Assembly: GCA_963830775.1 (NCBI GenBank)
Contig: CAWHNT010000011.1
Coordinates: 124,001-188,000 of the forward strand
Direction of reading: 5' to 3'
DNA length: 64,000 nucleotides
From: CAWHNT01 sp963830775
Lineage (GTDB): Bacteria > Pseudomonadota > Alphaproteobacteria > Geminicoccales > Geminicoccaceae
A program made the position numbers and the translations under genes. Within the stretch, counting starts at the first letter, position 1; every line of letters begins with the position of its first letter. Under the pieces are notes generated by a model. That model did not search any database. It saw only the letters and a program-made list of their open reading frames with translations, and was not told the origin of the DNA. Shown piece by piece: positions 48,316 to 56,600 of this stretch.

Positions 48316-48954
48316 ATGCTGAAGCTTGCCCGTCCGGCCACGGTGCCGGAGCCCACCCGCACGCCCCTCGATGCCGCGAGCCTGAGCCGGCTCTTCCTCG
48401 AGCCGCGCACGCATTCCCACTGGCTCGACCTCGACGTGCCGGACGAGCTGCTGGAGGAGGCCTGGAACCTCACCCGGCTCGCCCCCACCAGCGCCAACGG
48501 CAGCCCGATGCGCCTCGTGCTGCTGCGCTCGCCCGAGGAGAAGGAGCGGCTCGTGCCGGCGCTGGATGCCGGCAACCGCACCAAGTCCCTGACCGCGCCG
48601 GTGGTGGCGATCCTGGCCTATGACTGCGAATTCTGGCGCACCCTGCCGCGCCTCTACCCGCACACGGATGCGGCGGCCTGGTTCCGTGACGACCCGCTCC
48701 TGGCGGAAGAGACGGCACTGCGCAACGGCACCCTCCAGGCTGCCTGGTACATGCTGGCGCTGCGCGCGCTGGGCCTCGATGTCGGCCCGCTCTCCGGCTT
48801 CAACAGTGCTGCCGTCGACCGACTCTTCTTCGCCGGCACCAGCCTGCGGACCAACCTGATCCTCAATATCGGCCATGGCGATCCCGAGCGTCTGCGCCCG
48901 CGCCTGCCCAGGCTCGACTTCCACGAGGTCGTGGTGGCGCTGGCGCCCTGGTAG
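48316..48954 (+). CDS. Nitroreductase-family protein, RutE/HadB-like
   Basis: A 212-residue FMN-dependent oxidoreductase of the RutE (malonic semialdehyde reductase) group. Markers: SHWLDLDVPDELLEEAWNLT, LAPTSANGSPMRLVLLRSPE, EETALRNGTLQAAWYMLALR, GLDVGPLSGFNSAAVDRLFF and LRTNLILNIGHGDPERLRPR. It lies 22 bases after ssuB on the same strand. No other rut gene is present, so it may reduce the aldehydes or other products released by SsuD, or serve an unrelated role; no SsuE-type flavin reductase is seen. Confidence 0.85.
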   Translation: MLKLARPATVPEPTRTPLDAASLSRLFLEPRTHSHWLDLDVPDELLEEAWNLTRLAPTSANGSPMRLVLLRSPEEKERLVPALDAGNRTKSLTAPVVAILAYDCEFWRTLPRLYPHTDAAAWFRDDPLLAEETALRNGTLQAAWYMLALRALGLDVGPLSGFNSAAVDRLFFAGTSLRTNLILNIGHGDPERLRPRLPRLDFHEVVVALAPW

Positions 48955-48995
48955 GAGCCAGGGCCGGCCCTGATCCGGTCGGTCAAGGGATGCTT

Positions 48996-49727
48996 CTAGG
49001 GCGCCTGGGCGCGCGGGGTCGGCTGCTCGTCGGGGGCCGCGTTCTTCAGCAGGAGCAGGGCCTCGATGGCGCGGCTCTGGTAGTCGCTGAGGACCGGCGT
49101 CGAGGAAGGCCGAGGTGAGCGGCGCTGTCGCCGGGGCGGCTCCGCGTCGGGAGCTGGTTCCTCAACAGGAGGAGCCTCGTCCGCCGCCACAGCGGCGTTG
49201 ACCGCCGCATGCTCCTGCTGCAGCTCGCCGCGCAGCCGGCTCTCCACCCGCTGCATCGTGCGCAGCTCGGGATCGTCGGACGGGCGGGCAGCACGCGGCG
49301 AGGGGCTGGGCGTGCGCGGGGCTGGGGCAGGAGCGGCGGCGCGCTTGCTGGCGGCGATCACGCCGTCGGCCAGCGTGCGGGCCGGGTCCTTGCCCATCCG
49401 CTCCTGGAGCAGGATGAACATGGCCACCCGCACGTCGCCCAGCGCCGTCGCCTCCATCAGCAGGTGGCGGGCGAGCTGGGTCAGGATGCGGCGCTGCTCG
49501 TCCTCGGGCATGGCGTGCAGGGTGTTGTAGCCGTCGATCAGGGCCTTGAACTCGGGCTCGGCCACGAGGGTCTCGACGTCGGCCGGGACCATGCCCTCCA
49601 GCCGTGCCACCTGCTTGGGCGTGAGGCCCATGGAGAGCTTCTGGCCCATGCGGCGGTCGCGGGCGGTGACGCGGGCGAAGGGGCGGTTGAGGCCCTTGCG
49701 GGTGGCGTAGTGGGCGGTGGCGAGCAT
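48996..49727 (-). CDS. Conserved hypothetical protein
   Basis: A 243-residue soluble protein. The N-terminal half is a helical domain (LTPKQVARLEGMVPADVETL, FKALIDGYNTLHAMPEDEQR, RILTQLARHLLMEATALGDV, RVAMFILLQERMGKDPARTL); the second half is Pro/Ala/Arg-rich with a final helix (DYQSRAIEALLLLKNA). No named family was recognised. It is convergent with the ssu cluster and separated from the effector gene by about 90 bases on the same strand, so a role tied to the secretion pair is possible but not shown. Confidence 0.6.
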   Translation of the reverse strand: MLATAHYATRKGLNRPFARVTARDRRMGQKLSMGLTPKQVARLEGMVPADVETLVAEPEFKALIDGYNTLHAMPEDEQRRILTQLARHLLMEATALGDVRVAMFILLQERMGKDPARTLADGVIAASKRAAAPAPAPRTPSPSPRAARPSDDPELRTMQRVESRLRGELQQEHAAVNAAVAADEAPPVEEPAPDAEPPRRQRRSPRPSSTPVLSDYQSRAIEALLLLKNAAPDEQPTPRAQAP

Positions 49728-49818
49728 GGGGATGGCGTTTACAGGAATGTGAACCTAATTTCAAGGCCTGCCGGAGACAAGTAGTGGGAGATTGCTCATC
49801 CTGGATCGCGGGCGAGGC

Positions 49819-51249
49819 CTATTGGCACGCCGCGCGGAACGCCGCCTGGCCGTGTCTGATCTCGTCGACCAACTGCGCCACCGAGAAGCCGTCGAAGACG
49901 TTGGGCTCGTCCAGGATCGCCGGGCTGAGGCCGGCTTCGAGCAGGAGCTTGTTCATCACCAGGAACGAGGTGGTTCGGATATTGCCGTCCTCGAAGACAT
50001 GGCTCTGGTCCAGGTCCTGGCAGCAGCGGGCGATCGCCCGGAGCTTCTCGTCCTCGTTGCGCGCCGCGGCGATCTCCGTCCGATAGGCGGTCAGGATGGT
50101 GTCCACGCGAGCCCGGCACTGCTCCTTGCTGCGGGTGACGCACCACAGCTTGTCCGGCGCCCCCCGCTCGCCCACGTCGATCCTGAACCAGTCGTCGCGC
50201 TCGATCTTGGCCGTAAGCTCGGCACGGCCCTCGGGCGTGGTCGTGCCGACGCGCCTGGGCGGGTCTCCCTCAAGGGCCACGGGCTTGAAGGGATACCCTA
50301 CCCCGACATTGCTGCCGTCGTCGGTCCGGAAGCCCTTCTTGAGGCGGCCGTCCCTGACCTCGCCTTCCAGATCGGGATCGCTCAGCGGCTTGCTGTAGAC
50401 CTTGTCCACGCAGGTATCGTGCAGGACCTCGAACAGGCGCGCGTCCAGCGGCTCACGGGTGCGCACGCTCTCCAGCATGCGGGTCATGCCGTTGAGCATG
50501 CCCGCCATGTAGCCCTGCTCGTTCTCGAACCCGTATTCCCCGCGTGCCTCCTGAAGATGGCCGTCCATGAGCATGCGCCAGGCGCTGGCGGGCGGCAGCG
50601 TGGCGAAGGCCATGAACCGCCCCAGCTCGGCGCCGCACCTGAGCTGCGCCTCCGCCTTGTCGACGATGCTGAGCGCCTTCGACTTCAGCATCCGGTCGCC
50701 GCTCGGATGGTCGTTGATCTCTTTCCGGATGGCGGCGAGCGTCGCCTTCGGCGACTTGCCGGCAGCACCCTTGGCGCCCTCCTCGGCGCAGCGGCGCTCG
50801 ATCAGGTCCACCATGGTCGTGACCACCGCCTTCTGCACCTCCCGGCCGGTGGCACCCTGGATATCGCCGATGCCCGGCAGTGCCAGCAGGGCCTTCATCG
50901 GGTTGCGGAGATCGCTGACCGCCGTCCGCAGCCGATCCAGGTCGCCGCGGCGCAGCTCGGCGCTGATGTCGTGACGGGTATCCCGCGAGACCTTCGCGAA
51001 CGCCGCCTCGCCCATGCCCGGGCCGAACTCGCGATCGATCGCCTGCTTCACGTAGGTGGCACCGGCGGCCCATTTGTCCTGGCGCGCCTTGGCCGCCGCA
51101 TCGCCGGAGCCGCTGATCGAGAAGGCGGAGTGGGTGTAGAGCCGCGTCCCGGCAAGGTCGCCGCGAAGATGCTCGCCCGCACCCCAGCCCAGGGCACCCG
51201 GCTTGTGCTGCTGGTGGATCTGCGAGAACGTTCGACCGGTAGCCTCCAC
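49819..51249 (-). CDS. Putative secreted effector with degenerate Fic-like C-terminal signature
   Basis: A 476-residue protein from GTG 51249 (GGGAGACG upstream). The N-terminal ~60 residues are polar and Gly/Ser/Gln-rich with no signal peptide, as in type III substrates. The middle is helical without a recognised domain (DISAELRRGDLDRLRTAVSD, GRFMAFATLPPASAWRMLMD). The C-terminal ~100 residues contain ARCCQDLDQSHVFEDGNIRT, with HVFEDGN at 417-423 resembling the Fic active-site loop HPFxxGNGR but lacking the second Gly-Arg pair in standard form, then NKLLLEAGLSPAILDEPNVF. It follows the CesT-type chaperone gene by 24 bases. AMPylation or a related transfer is a hypothesis only. Confidence 0.55.
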   Translation of the reverse strand: MEATGRTFSQIHQQHKPGALGWGAGEHLRGDLAGTRLYTHSAFSISGSGDAAAKARQDKWAAGATYVKQAIDREFGPGMGEAAFAKVSRDTRHDISAELRRGDLDRLRTAVSDLRNPMKALLALPGIGDIQGATGREVQKAVVTTMVDLIERRCAEEGAKGAAGKSPKATLAAIRKEINDHPSGDRMLKSKALSIVDKAEAQLRCGAELGRFMAFATLPPASAWRMLMDGHLQEARGEYGFENEQGYMAGMLNGMTRMLESVRTREPLDARLFEVLHDTCVDKVYSKPLSDPDLEGEVRDGRLKKGFRTDDGSNVGVGYPFKPVALEGDPPRRVGTTTPEGRAELTAKIERDDWFRIDVGERGAPDKLWCVTRSKEQCRARVDTILTAYRTEIAAARNEDEKLRAIARCCQDLDQSHVFEDGNIRTTSFLVMNKLLLEAGLSPAILDEPNVFDGFSVAQLVDEIRHGQAAFRAACQ

Positions 51250-51273
51250 GGACGTCTCCCTGACTGGCCCGCC

Positions 51274-51756
51274 TCAGCAGCGGATCATCCCGCCCATCAT
51301 CATCATCGGATCGAGGGTGCCGGTCGAAGCGGCCGGCGTGCCGGATGCAAAACCCCTGGCGACGATCTCGCGCCACGTGTCGAGGGTCTGACGGAAGTTG
51401 CGGATGGTGCACTGCAGCCGCGACAGGTCGAGCCCGGCCACGGGCAGGTCGAAGGCCTGGACGACGCCGCCATCCGGCCCGTCCAGCGCCAGCCGCACCC
51501 CGCCGGTCTCCCGCCACCTGGCATTGTACTGGAGGATGATCTCGTAGAGCTGCAGGCGGTCGCCCGGCAACGGCAGGCAGACGTCGGCCGAGAGCCACAG
51601 CCGCTGGTCCTCGGGCTCGTAGTCGACGAAGAGCACGGTCCCGTCGCGAGCGGTGAGCGTCCAGAGATCCTCCTGGTCGAATTCCTGCACCTCGGCCAGC
51701 TCCAGCGCCGGCCCGATCTCCATCATGAGCGCATGGACGTGCGCCTTGTCCGACAT
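51274..51756 (-). CDS. Type III secretion chaperone, CesT/Tir-chaperone family
   Basis: A 160-residue acidic protein with the alpha-beta-beta-beta-alpha-beta-beta-alpha plan of class I type III chaperones: a short helix HVHALMMEIGPALELAEVQE, strands TLTARDGTVLFVDYEPEDQR and LWLSADVCLPLPGD, the central helix RLQLYEIILQYNARWRETGG, strands VRLALDGPDGGVVQAFDLPV and the last helix RLQCTIRNFRQTLDTWREIV. The C-terminus ends in an unusual Met-rich tail (MMMMGGM). ATG 51756 has GGGAGC upstream. Located directly before the effector-like gene, it should bind that protein's N-terminus and pilot it to a secretion system encoded elsewhere. Confidence 0.72.
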   Translation of the reverse strand: MSDKAHVHALMMEIGPALELAEVQEFDQEDLWTLTARDGTVLFVDYEPEDQRLWLSADVCLPLPGDRLQLYEIILQYNARWRETGGVRLALDGPDGGVVQAFDLPVAGLDLSRLQCTIRNFRQTLDTWREIVARGFASGTPAASTGTLDPMMMMGGMIRC

Positions 51757-51983
51757 CCGACAGCTCCCTGCCGTTCCCGCCCCCTGCCGACAAGCCTGCC
51801 GACGCGGTAAGGCAGGCCGCATCCTGGGGCCGGAACCTTACCGTGCGATTAACGAGGCTCAGGAAGGGCGGGGCACTCGCCGAATGCCGCTCATCATATC
51901 AACTATTGGTTGAAGAACGAGAACCGGCTATACGCTTGCGCGAGCTGCCATGCGTGGTGCGGCGGCGAGGGTAGAGATGGCCG

Positions 51984-52415
51984 ATGCCGAACCGTGCTTG
52001 TTGCTGGTCGGGACTGGTGCTTGGCCTCGCGCTGCTGGCGGGGCCGCGGGCCTGGGCGGGGGATGCGTTGAGCCGGGACGAGGGCACGGCGCTGGCGCTC
52101 GCCTGCCGGCAGGACCGGCTGGCCGGCGACGGTGCCGAGGCGGCCTGCCGGGAGCGCGAGCTCCACGAGGCTGCCACCGTGGCCCGGCCGGCAGCGCTGG
52201 AGCTGCTCACCCTGGCCGAGCAGCTCCGGCTCGGTGCGGTCTGCGGCCCGGCCCAGGCGCTGGGGCCGGCCGAGCTCCGTGCCTGCCAGGAGAGCGGGAT
52301 CAGGGCCCGGGCGTTCCTGGCCGAGCTGGAGCCGCCGTCCGACGGTCTGGAGGACGTGGCGCTCTCGGCCGAGCTTGGCGACATAGCACCCGCGGCCGCT
52401 CCGGAGGCGGAGTAG
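51984..52415 (+). CDS. Secreted hypothetical protein
   Basis: A 143-residue protein with a signal peptide (LVLGLALLAGPRAWAGD, cleavage after AWA near residue 25). The mature part is Ala/Glu/Leu-rich and helical with several Cys (LALACRQDRL, EAACREREL, AVCGPA, LRACQESG) that may form disulfides. No family recognised. Probably periplasmic. Confidence 0.6.
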   Translation: MPNRACCWSGLVLGLALLAGPRAWAGDALSRDEGTALALACRQDRLAGDGAEAACRERELHEAATVARPAALELLTLAEQLRLGAVCGPAQALGPAELRACQESGIRARAFLAELEPPSDGLEDVALSAELGDIAPAAAPEAE

Positions 52416-52572
52416 CGACCGCGCAAGGCAGCGGCCTCTGCGACAGGCATGCAAACCCGATCGGAATCACTACCTTGCTCCCCGAAGGCGGCCGGCAGCC
52501 CGATCTCGCGGTGTCGGCCTCCAGCTATCGGATCGAACAGAGCCCGGCATCGCCGGGGCAGGGGAGCCTGGG

Positions 52573-53670
52573 ATGGAGATCGCAACGGTCGGCATCATCG
52601 GTGCCGGCACGATGGGTGGCGGAATCGCCATCAACCTGGCGCAGCACGGCTTCACCGTGCGGCTCACCGACGCCCATGAAGGGGCGGTGGCCAAGGCCGT
52701 GGGCCAGGCGCGCAGCTTCTACGGCCGGGCGGTCGAGAAGGGGCGGATGCGGGCGGAGGATGCCGAGGCGGCGGTCGCCAGGATCGAGCCCGCCCGGACG
52801 CTGGGCGAGCTTGCCGATGCCGACCTCCTGATCGAGGCCGTGTTCGAGGACTTGGCACTCAAGGCCGGGCTCCTGGAGGAGCTGAGCCCCAAGGTGAGGC
52901 CGGAGGCGCTGATCGCCACCAACACGAGCTGCCTGCGGGTCAGCGACCTTGCGGCCCACGTGACCGAACCCGGCCGCTTCCTGGGCCTGCACTATTTCAG
53001 CCCCGCCGCCGTCAACCCGATCGTCGAGGTGGTGAAGGGGCTGGCCACGGATGATGCGGTGATCGAGGCGGCACTCGCCTTCTGCCGTCGCAGCGGCAAG
53101 CAGCCCTTGCGCTGCAAGGACAGCTACGGCTTCGCCATCAACCGCTTCTTCTGCCCCTACACCAACGAGGCGGTCCGGGCGCTGGACGACGGCCTGGCCT
53201 CGACGGGTGCGATCGACGAAGTGGCCCGCGAGGTGCTGGGGGCGGCGGCCGGGCCGTTCGCGGTGATGAACCTGATCAAGCCGCGGATCAACCTGCACGC
53301 CATCCGCAACCTTGGCCCGCTCGGGCCCTTCTACGCGCCGGCGCCCTCGATGATCGAGGTCGGGGATGCCGACCGGAGCTGGGTGATCGAGGAGGGAGAG
53401 GGCCTCTCCGCCGAGCGCAGGCAGGCCGTCGCCGACCACCTCCTGCGGGGCTGCTTCCTGCCGGTGCTGCAGGCGCTGGACGAGGAGGTGGCGGCACCCG
53501 CCGACATCGACCGGGGTGCGCGCGAGGCGCTCAAGTTCGGCACTGGCCCGTGCGCGCTCATGGACCGGCTGGGGCGGGCCGAGGTGGAGCGGATCGTGGC
53601 GCCGGCCATCGAGACATGGGGCCTCGGCACGCCGCGCTCGCTGGCGAGGGTCGGCACGCTCGGCGGCTAG
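52573..53670 (+). CDS. 3-hydroxyacyl-CoA dehydrogenase (single-domain, NAD-binding)
   Basis: A 365-residue oxidoreductase. The N-terminal Rossmann motif TVGIIGAGTMGGGIAINLAQ, then DADLLIEAVFEDLALKAGLL, LIATNTSCLRVSDLAAHV with RFLGLHYFSPAAVNPIVEVV (catalytic His and Ser/Asn) and the C-terminal dimer domain GFAINRFFCPYTNEAVRALD are all present. It oxidises 3-hydroxyacyl-CoA in fatty acid degradation or supplies acetoacetyl-CoA metabolism. GGGGAGCCTGGG precedes ATG 52573. The phasin gene follows, but under its own promoter region. Confidence 0.9.
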   Translation: MEIATVGIIGAGTMGGGIAINLAQHGFTVRLTDAHEGAVAKAVGQARSFYGRAVEKGRMRAEDAEAAVARIEPARTLGELADADLLIEAVFEDLALKAGLLEELSPKVRPEALIATNTSCLRVSDLAAHVTEPGRFLGLHYFSPAAVNPIVEVVKGLATDDAVIEAALAFCRRSGKQPLRCKDSYGFAINRFFCPYTNEAVRALDDGLASTGAIDEVAREVLGAAAGPFAVMNLIKPRINLHAIRNLGPLGPFYAPAPSMIEVGDADRSWVIEEGEGLSAERRQAVADHLLRGCFLPVLQALDEEVAAPADIDRGAREALKFGTGPCALMDRLGRAEVERIVAPAIETWGLGTPRSLARVGTLGG

Positions 53671-53717
53671 CCGGGCAGGACATGCCGGCCACGCCGAACT
53701 GTCGCGGCACGATTTGC

Positions 53718-53779
53718 TGCAATGCACAACAGGAGGGGTTGCAATACCGCGGTGCGGCGCCTAACTTTTGTGCATCGCA
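53718..53779. promoter_or_regulatory. Two PhaR-type operator sites upstream of the phasin gene
   Basis: The left site TGCAATGCACAA (53718-53729) and the reverse complement of the right site, TGCGATGCACAA (53768-53779), both fit the consensus TGCRNYGCASMA that I recall for the rhizobial PhaR repressor of polyhydroxybutyrate granule genes. The two sites form an inverted pair bracketing the likely promoter and end 23 bases before the ATG. Confidence 0.6.
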
Positions 53780-53802
53780 ATAAGCTCTCCGCGGGAGTAC
53801 CC

Positions 53803-54186
53803 ATGAGCAAGACTGCCACGCTGGCGACGTCCGCGCCGGCGATGCCCAAGTTCCACCTCGATGCCCTGGTGGCGCTGCAGAAGGCGAATCTCGACACCGT
53901 CGTTGCCGCGCAGAAGATCATGTTCGATCTGGCGCAGACCGTGGCGAAGCGGCATGCCGAGCTCGTCAAGGACGCGTTCAGCAAGGCCGAGACGATGTTC
54001 AAGGGCTACGACACCAAGAAGCAGCCGCAGGCCTATGTCGAGGACGTGAAGGCCGCCGTCGAGAAGGCCATGGCCGACGTCAAGGAGACGGTGGACCTGG
54101 GCTTCAAGGCGCAGAGCGAGGTCGTCGACCTGTTCGTCAAGCGCGCCACGCAGAACCTCGAGGACGTCAAGGGCCTCGCCGCCTGA
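53803..54186 (+). CDS. Phasin family protein
   Basis: A 127-residue helical phasin that coats polyhydroxyalkanoate granules. Segments FHLDALVALQKANLDTVVAA, QKIMFDLAQTVAKRHAELVK and DLGFKAQSEVVDLFVKRATQ are typical. The ATG at 53803 follows GGGAG (53793-53797). The flanking PhaR-like sites imply repression when no granules exist. A Rho-independent terminator follows. Confidence 0.9.
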   Translation: MSKTATLATSAPAMPKFHLDALVALQKANLDTVVAAQKIMFDLAQTVAKRHAELVKDAFSKAETMFKGYDTKKQPQAYVEDVKAAVEKAMADVKETVDLGFKAQSEVVDLFVKRATQNLEDVKGLAA

Positions 54187-54213
54187 CCTGACGGCCTTCT
54201 GGCTGACGTTCGC

Positions 54214-54249
54214 GACCCCGGCGCCTTCGGCTCCGGGGTCTTTGTTTTT
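54214..54249 (+). terminator. Rho-independent terminator of the phasin gene
   Basis: An 8-bp stem GACCCCGG/CCGGGGTC with an 11-base loop is followed by TTTGTTTTT. It lies 28 bases after the phasin stop. Confidence 0.9.
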
Positions 54250-54394
54250 CTGAGCCCGGCGTCAATGGCCCGGGCTTTGGCCGGCATGCAGTTCCTGGTT
54301 GCCTGCCCTGCATGATCGCGGCACCCTTGGCGTGACCCGGAACGTCGGCACCCCCAGGTGCCGCACGTGAGCCGGCAACAAGGGGAGGCCAATC

Positions 54395-55475
54395 ATGAAT
54401 TCGAGTACGACTGGCGACTTTTGCCAGTGCTGCCATGTGTGTCCTGAGCGTGGGCGCTTCCGGCCCGGCGACTGCACAGCAGGCCGTCAACGACAAGCCG
54501 CTGACCGAGAACTGGTGGCCCAGCGAGTTTGGTCCCGACGACAAGGCGGGTGCCATCAACCGCATCAAGCCCGAGTACGTCCTGAAGGTCATGAGCCTGG
54601 TCAAGAAGGGCCAGACCGCGACGATCGGGAAGTATTATGACAAGGACATCCCGGCCTTCGGCGCCCGGATCTGGAACCTAGTCATTCCGGGGACGCCGTC
54701 CGGCGGCCCGTTCGGCAGCAACGGCCTCGTCTTCCACGACGATTATGTCGTCACCGAGCTCGGTCAGATCGGGACCCAGTTCGACGGTCCGGGTCATATC
54801 GGCGTGCACACCTCGAAGGGCGACATCTTCTACAACAACCGGGAGCGCGAGGCGACCTACCAGCGCGGCGCCGGCAATCGGCCGATCGGCATGGGCGACC
54901 TCGGCGTCGAGCATGTGGCCGAGAAGGCCTATGTCTGCCGCGGCGTGCTCCTGGACGCCACCAAGCTTCGCGGCGTGAACCCCTTGCCGATCCCGAATGC
55001 CACCAACAGCCCGGGCATCATCACCGCGGCTGACGTCCAGGCCATGGTGAAGGCGCAAGGGATCGCCGAGATCGGGGAAGGCGACTGCGTCTTCCTCTAC
55101 ACGGGTCATGGCGACCTCTGGAAGAACAGCGCCTGGCCCTCCATGACCGCCGCGCAGCGGGCGGAGGCACGGGCCAAGTTCACGGCCGGCGAGCCCGGTT
55201 TCGGCCGCAGCGCCTGCGAGTACATGGCGGAGCGCAAGATCTCGCTGATGGGCGGCGACACCTCGGCCAACGACGCCCAGCCCGTGGGCGAGATCGAGGG
55301 CGAGGCCGTGCCCTGCCATCAGATCGCCCAGACCCGTCACGGCATCTGGAACATCGAGAACCTGGACTTCGAGCCGCTGCTGAAGGACGGCGTCTCCGAG
55401 TTCGTGTTCTCCTGGTCGCCGCTCCGGATCGTCGGCGGCACCGGCTCGCCGGGCAATCCGGTCGCGATCTGGTAG
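54395..55475 (+). CDS. Cyclase-family (kynurenine formamidase-like) exported protein, frameshift in signal peptide
   Basis: About 359 residues of the PF04199 cyclase family, metal-dependent hydrolases acting on amides or lactones. Start ATG 54395 follows AGGGGAGG. The signal peptide is split: an extra G at 54413-54414 shifts MNSSTT away from ATFASAAMCVLSVGASGPAT; removing it gives a continuous export signal and length 1081 fits one insertion. Core motifs: VFHDDYVVTELGQIGTQFDG then PGHIGVH (metal-binding His/Asp/His region), CRGVLLDATKLRG, DCVFLYTGHGDLW and RHGIWNIENLDFEPLLKDGV. A related gene with the same plan lies at 58211, flanking the same cluster. Confidence 0.82.
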
Positions 55476-55616
55476 GAAGACAGGGGCGAGCATCGGCGCT
55501 CGTGCTCACAGGCGGCGGGGTCGACCCACGATCCTTCCGCCTGGGGCTCCGATGTTCGCCCATGCCAGGGCGTGTTCAGTTGGACTGATCACGCCCTGGG
55601 ATTTGCTCTCTCGTGC

Positions 55617-56447
55617 CTACCGGCCGTTGGCCTGCTTGAGGCTGCGCTTCCACGTTCTGCGTGAAAGCGCGCTAGTCCCTCGCCAGCACCCGCTCCTGCC
55701 GTGGATGCCGCCTCGCGCGTCATCGCGGGGGCCGGGACCGGGGCGCTCCTTGAGCCAGGCCGTCGTGTCTCCGGCCAGCGCGTGCTCCACGCAGCTCTGG
55801 ATGTGGGTGACGAGCACGCCCTGGGCCGTCGCCGCATCCCGCGCCAGAGCGCATTGCAGGAGCCTCTGGTGCTCGCGCGCGGCAACCTCGCCGCGGAAGA
55901 TCACCGCGATCATCTGATAGCGCAGATACTTGTCGTAGATCGCCCCGTGCATCTGCAGCAGGACCCTCGATCCGCAGGCCGAGATCAGGGCGTGGTGGAA
56001 CTCCCAGTCGCACCGCTTCCAGGTCTGGGGATCGGCCCGATCGCCGGCGATCATCCGTCCTTCCATCACCGAGAGCTTGTGGTGCGCGGCCACCACGCGG
56101 CCCTCCCAGTCCAGGTCGCCTGCGGCGAAGGACTGCTCGATGGCGTGACATTCGAGGAGCTGGCGCATCGCCGCCACCTCCCGGAAGTCGTCGGGCGAGA
56201 CGGGTGCCACCTCGAACCCGCGCTGACCCTCGGCGACGATCAGCCCTTCCGATCCTAGCCGGTTCAGCAGCTCCCGCATGGTGCTGACGCTGGTCCCGTA
56301 GGTCCGGCTCACCCGGTCCAGCCTCAGCTTCTCGGCCGGAGCCAGCCGCCCGAAGAGGATGTCGGCCCGCAGCCGGCGATAGGCGATCTCGCCCACGGTC
56401 TCGCCCGCCGGCACGTCGCCGTCCGATGGCTTTCTGGAGCTGCCCAT
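55617..56447 (-). CDS. GntR-family transcriptional regulator, FCD (FadR) subfamily
   Basis: A 276-residue repressor. The winged helix-turn-helix (~15-85: GEIAYRRLRADILFGRLAPA, LRLDRVSRTYGTSVSTMREL, LLNRLGSEGLIVAEGQRGFE) precedes an all-helical FCD ligand domain with metal-binding positions (WKRCDWEFHHALISACGSRV, HQRLLQCALARDAATAQGVL, VTHIQSCVEHALAG). The last ~45 residues after TAWLKERPG are Arg/Gly-rich and atypical, perhaps due to a late frameshift. It is divergent from the TRAP binding-protein gene and likely controls this catabolic cluster. Confidence 0.87.
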   Translation of the reverse strand: MGSSRKPSDGDVPAGETVGEIAYRRLRADILFGRLAPAEKLRLDRVSRTYGTSVSTMRELLNRLGSEGLIVAEGQRGFEVAPVSPDDFREVAAMRQLLECHAIEQSFAAGDLDWEGRVVAAHHKLSVMEGRMIAGDRADPQTWKRCDWEFHHALISACGSRVLLQMHGAIYDKYLRYQMIAVIFRGEVAAREHQRLLQCALARDAATAQGVLVTHIQSCVEHALAGDTTAWLKERPGPGPRDDARGGIHGRSGCWRGTSALSRRTWKRSLKQANGR

Positions 56448-56525
56448 AGGCAGGAGATGGCACGGGGCTGCAGCACCCGCAACAACCCCGCCGATACCGC
56501 AATGGCCGCTGTGGTGCAGAATCGT

Positions 56526-56560
56526 TTGACAAAGCAACTTTCATATGATGTTTTCGAAAA
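56526..56560 (+). promoter_or_regulatory. Promoter/operator region between gntR-type and dctP-type genes
   Basis: An AT-rich patch with a consensus TTGACA (56526-56531), the sequence CATATGATG and a perfect 10-bp palindrome TTTTCGAAAA (56551-56560) lies 40 bases before the dctP-type ATG. A well-spaced -10 box is not obvious. The palindrome is a fair candidate for the FCD-type regulator site. Confidence 0.4.
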
Positions 56561-56600
56561 ATCAGGTCTGAAGATGAACAGTCCGGATAGGGGGAGAGCC

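Noticed and set aside
48960..48980. The AGGGCCGGCCCT palindrome after the RutE-like gene as a terminator
   Set aside because: The palindrome has no loop and no T-run, so it is too weak to call.
49792..51810. A 672-codon plus-strand frame opposite the effector and chaperone genes
   Set aside because: I compared both strands. Only the minus strand has ribosome sites, operon spacing and the CesT-like and Fic-like patterns.
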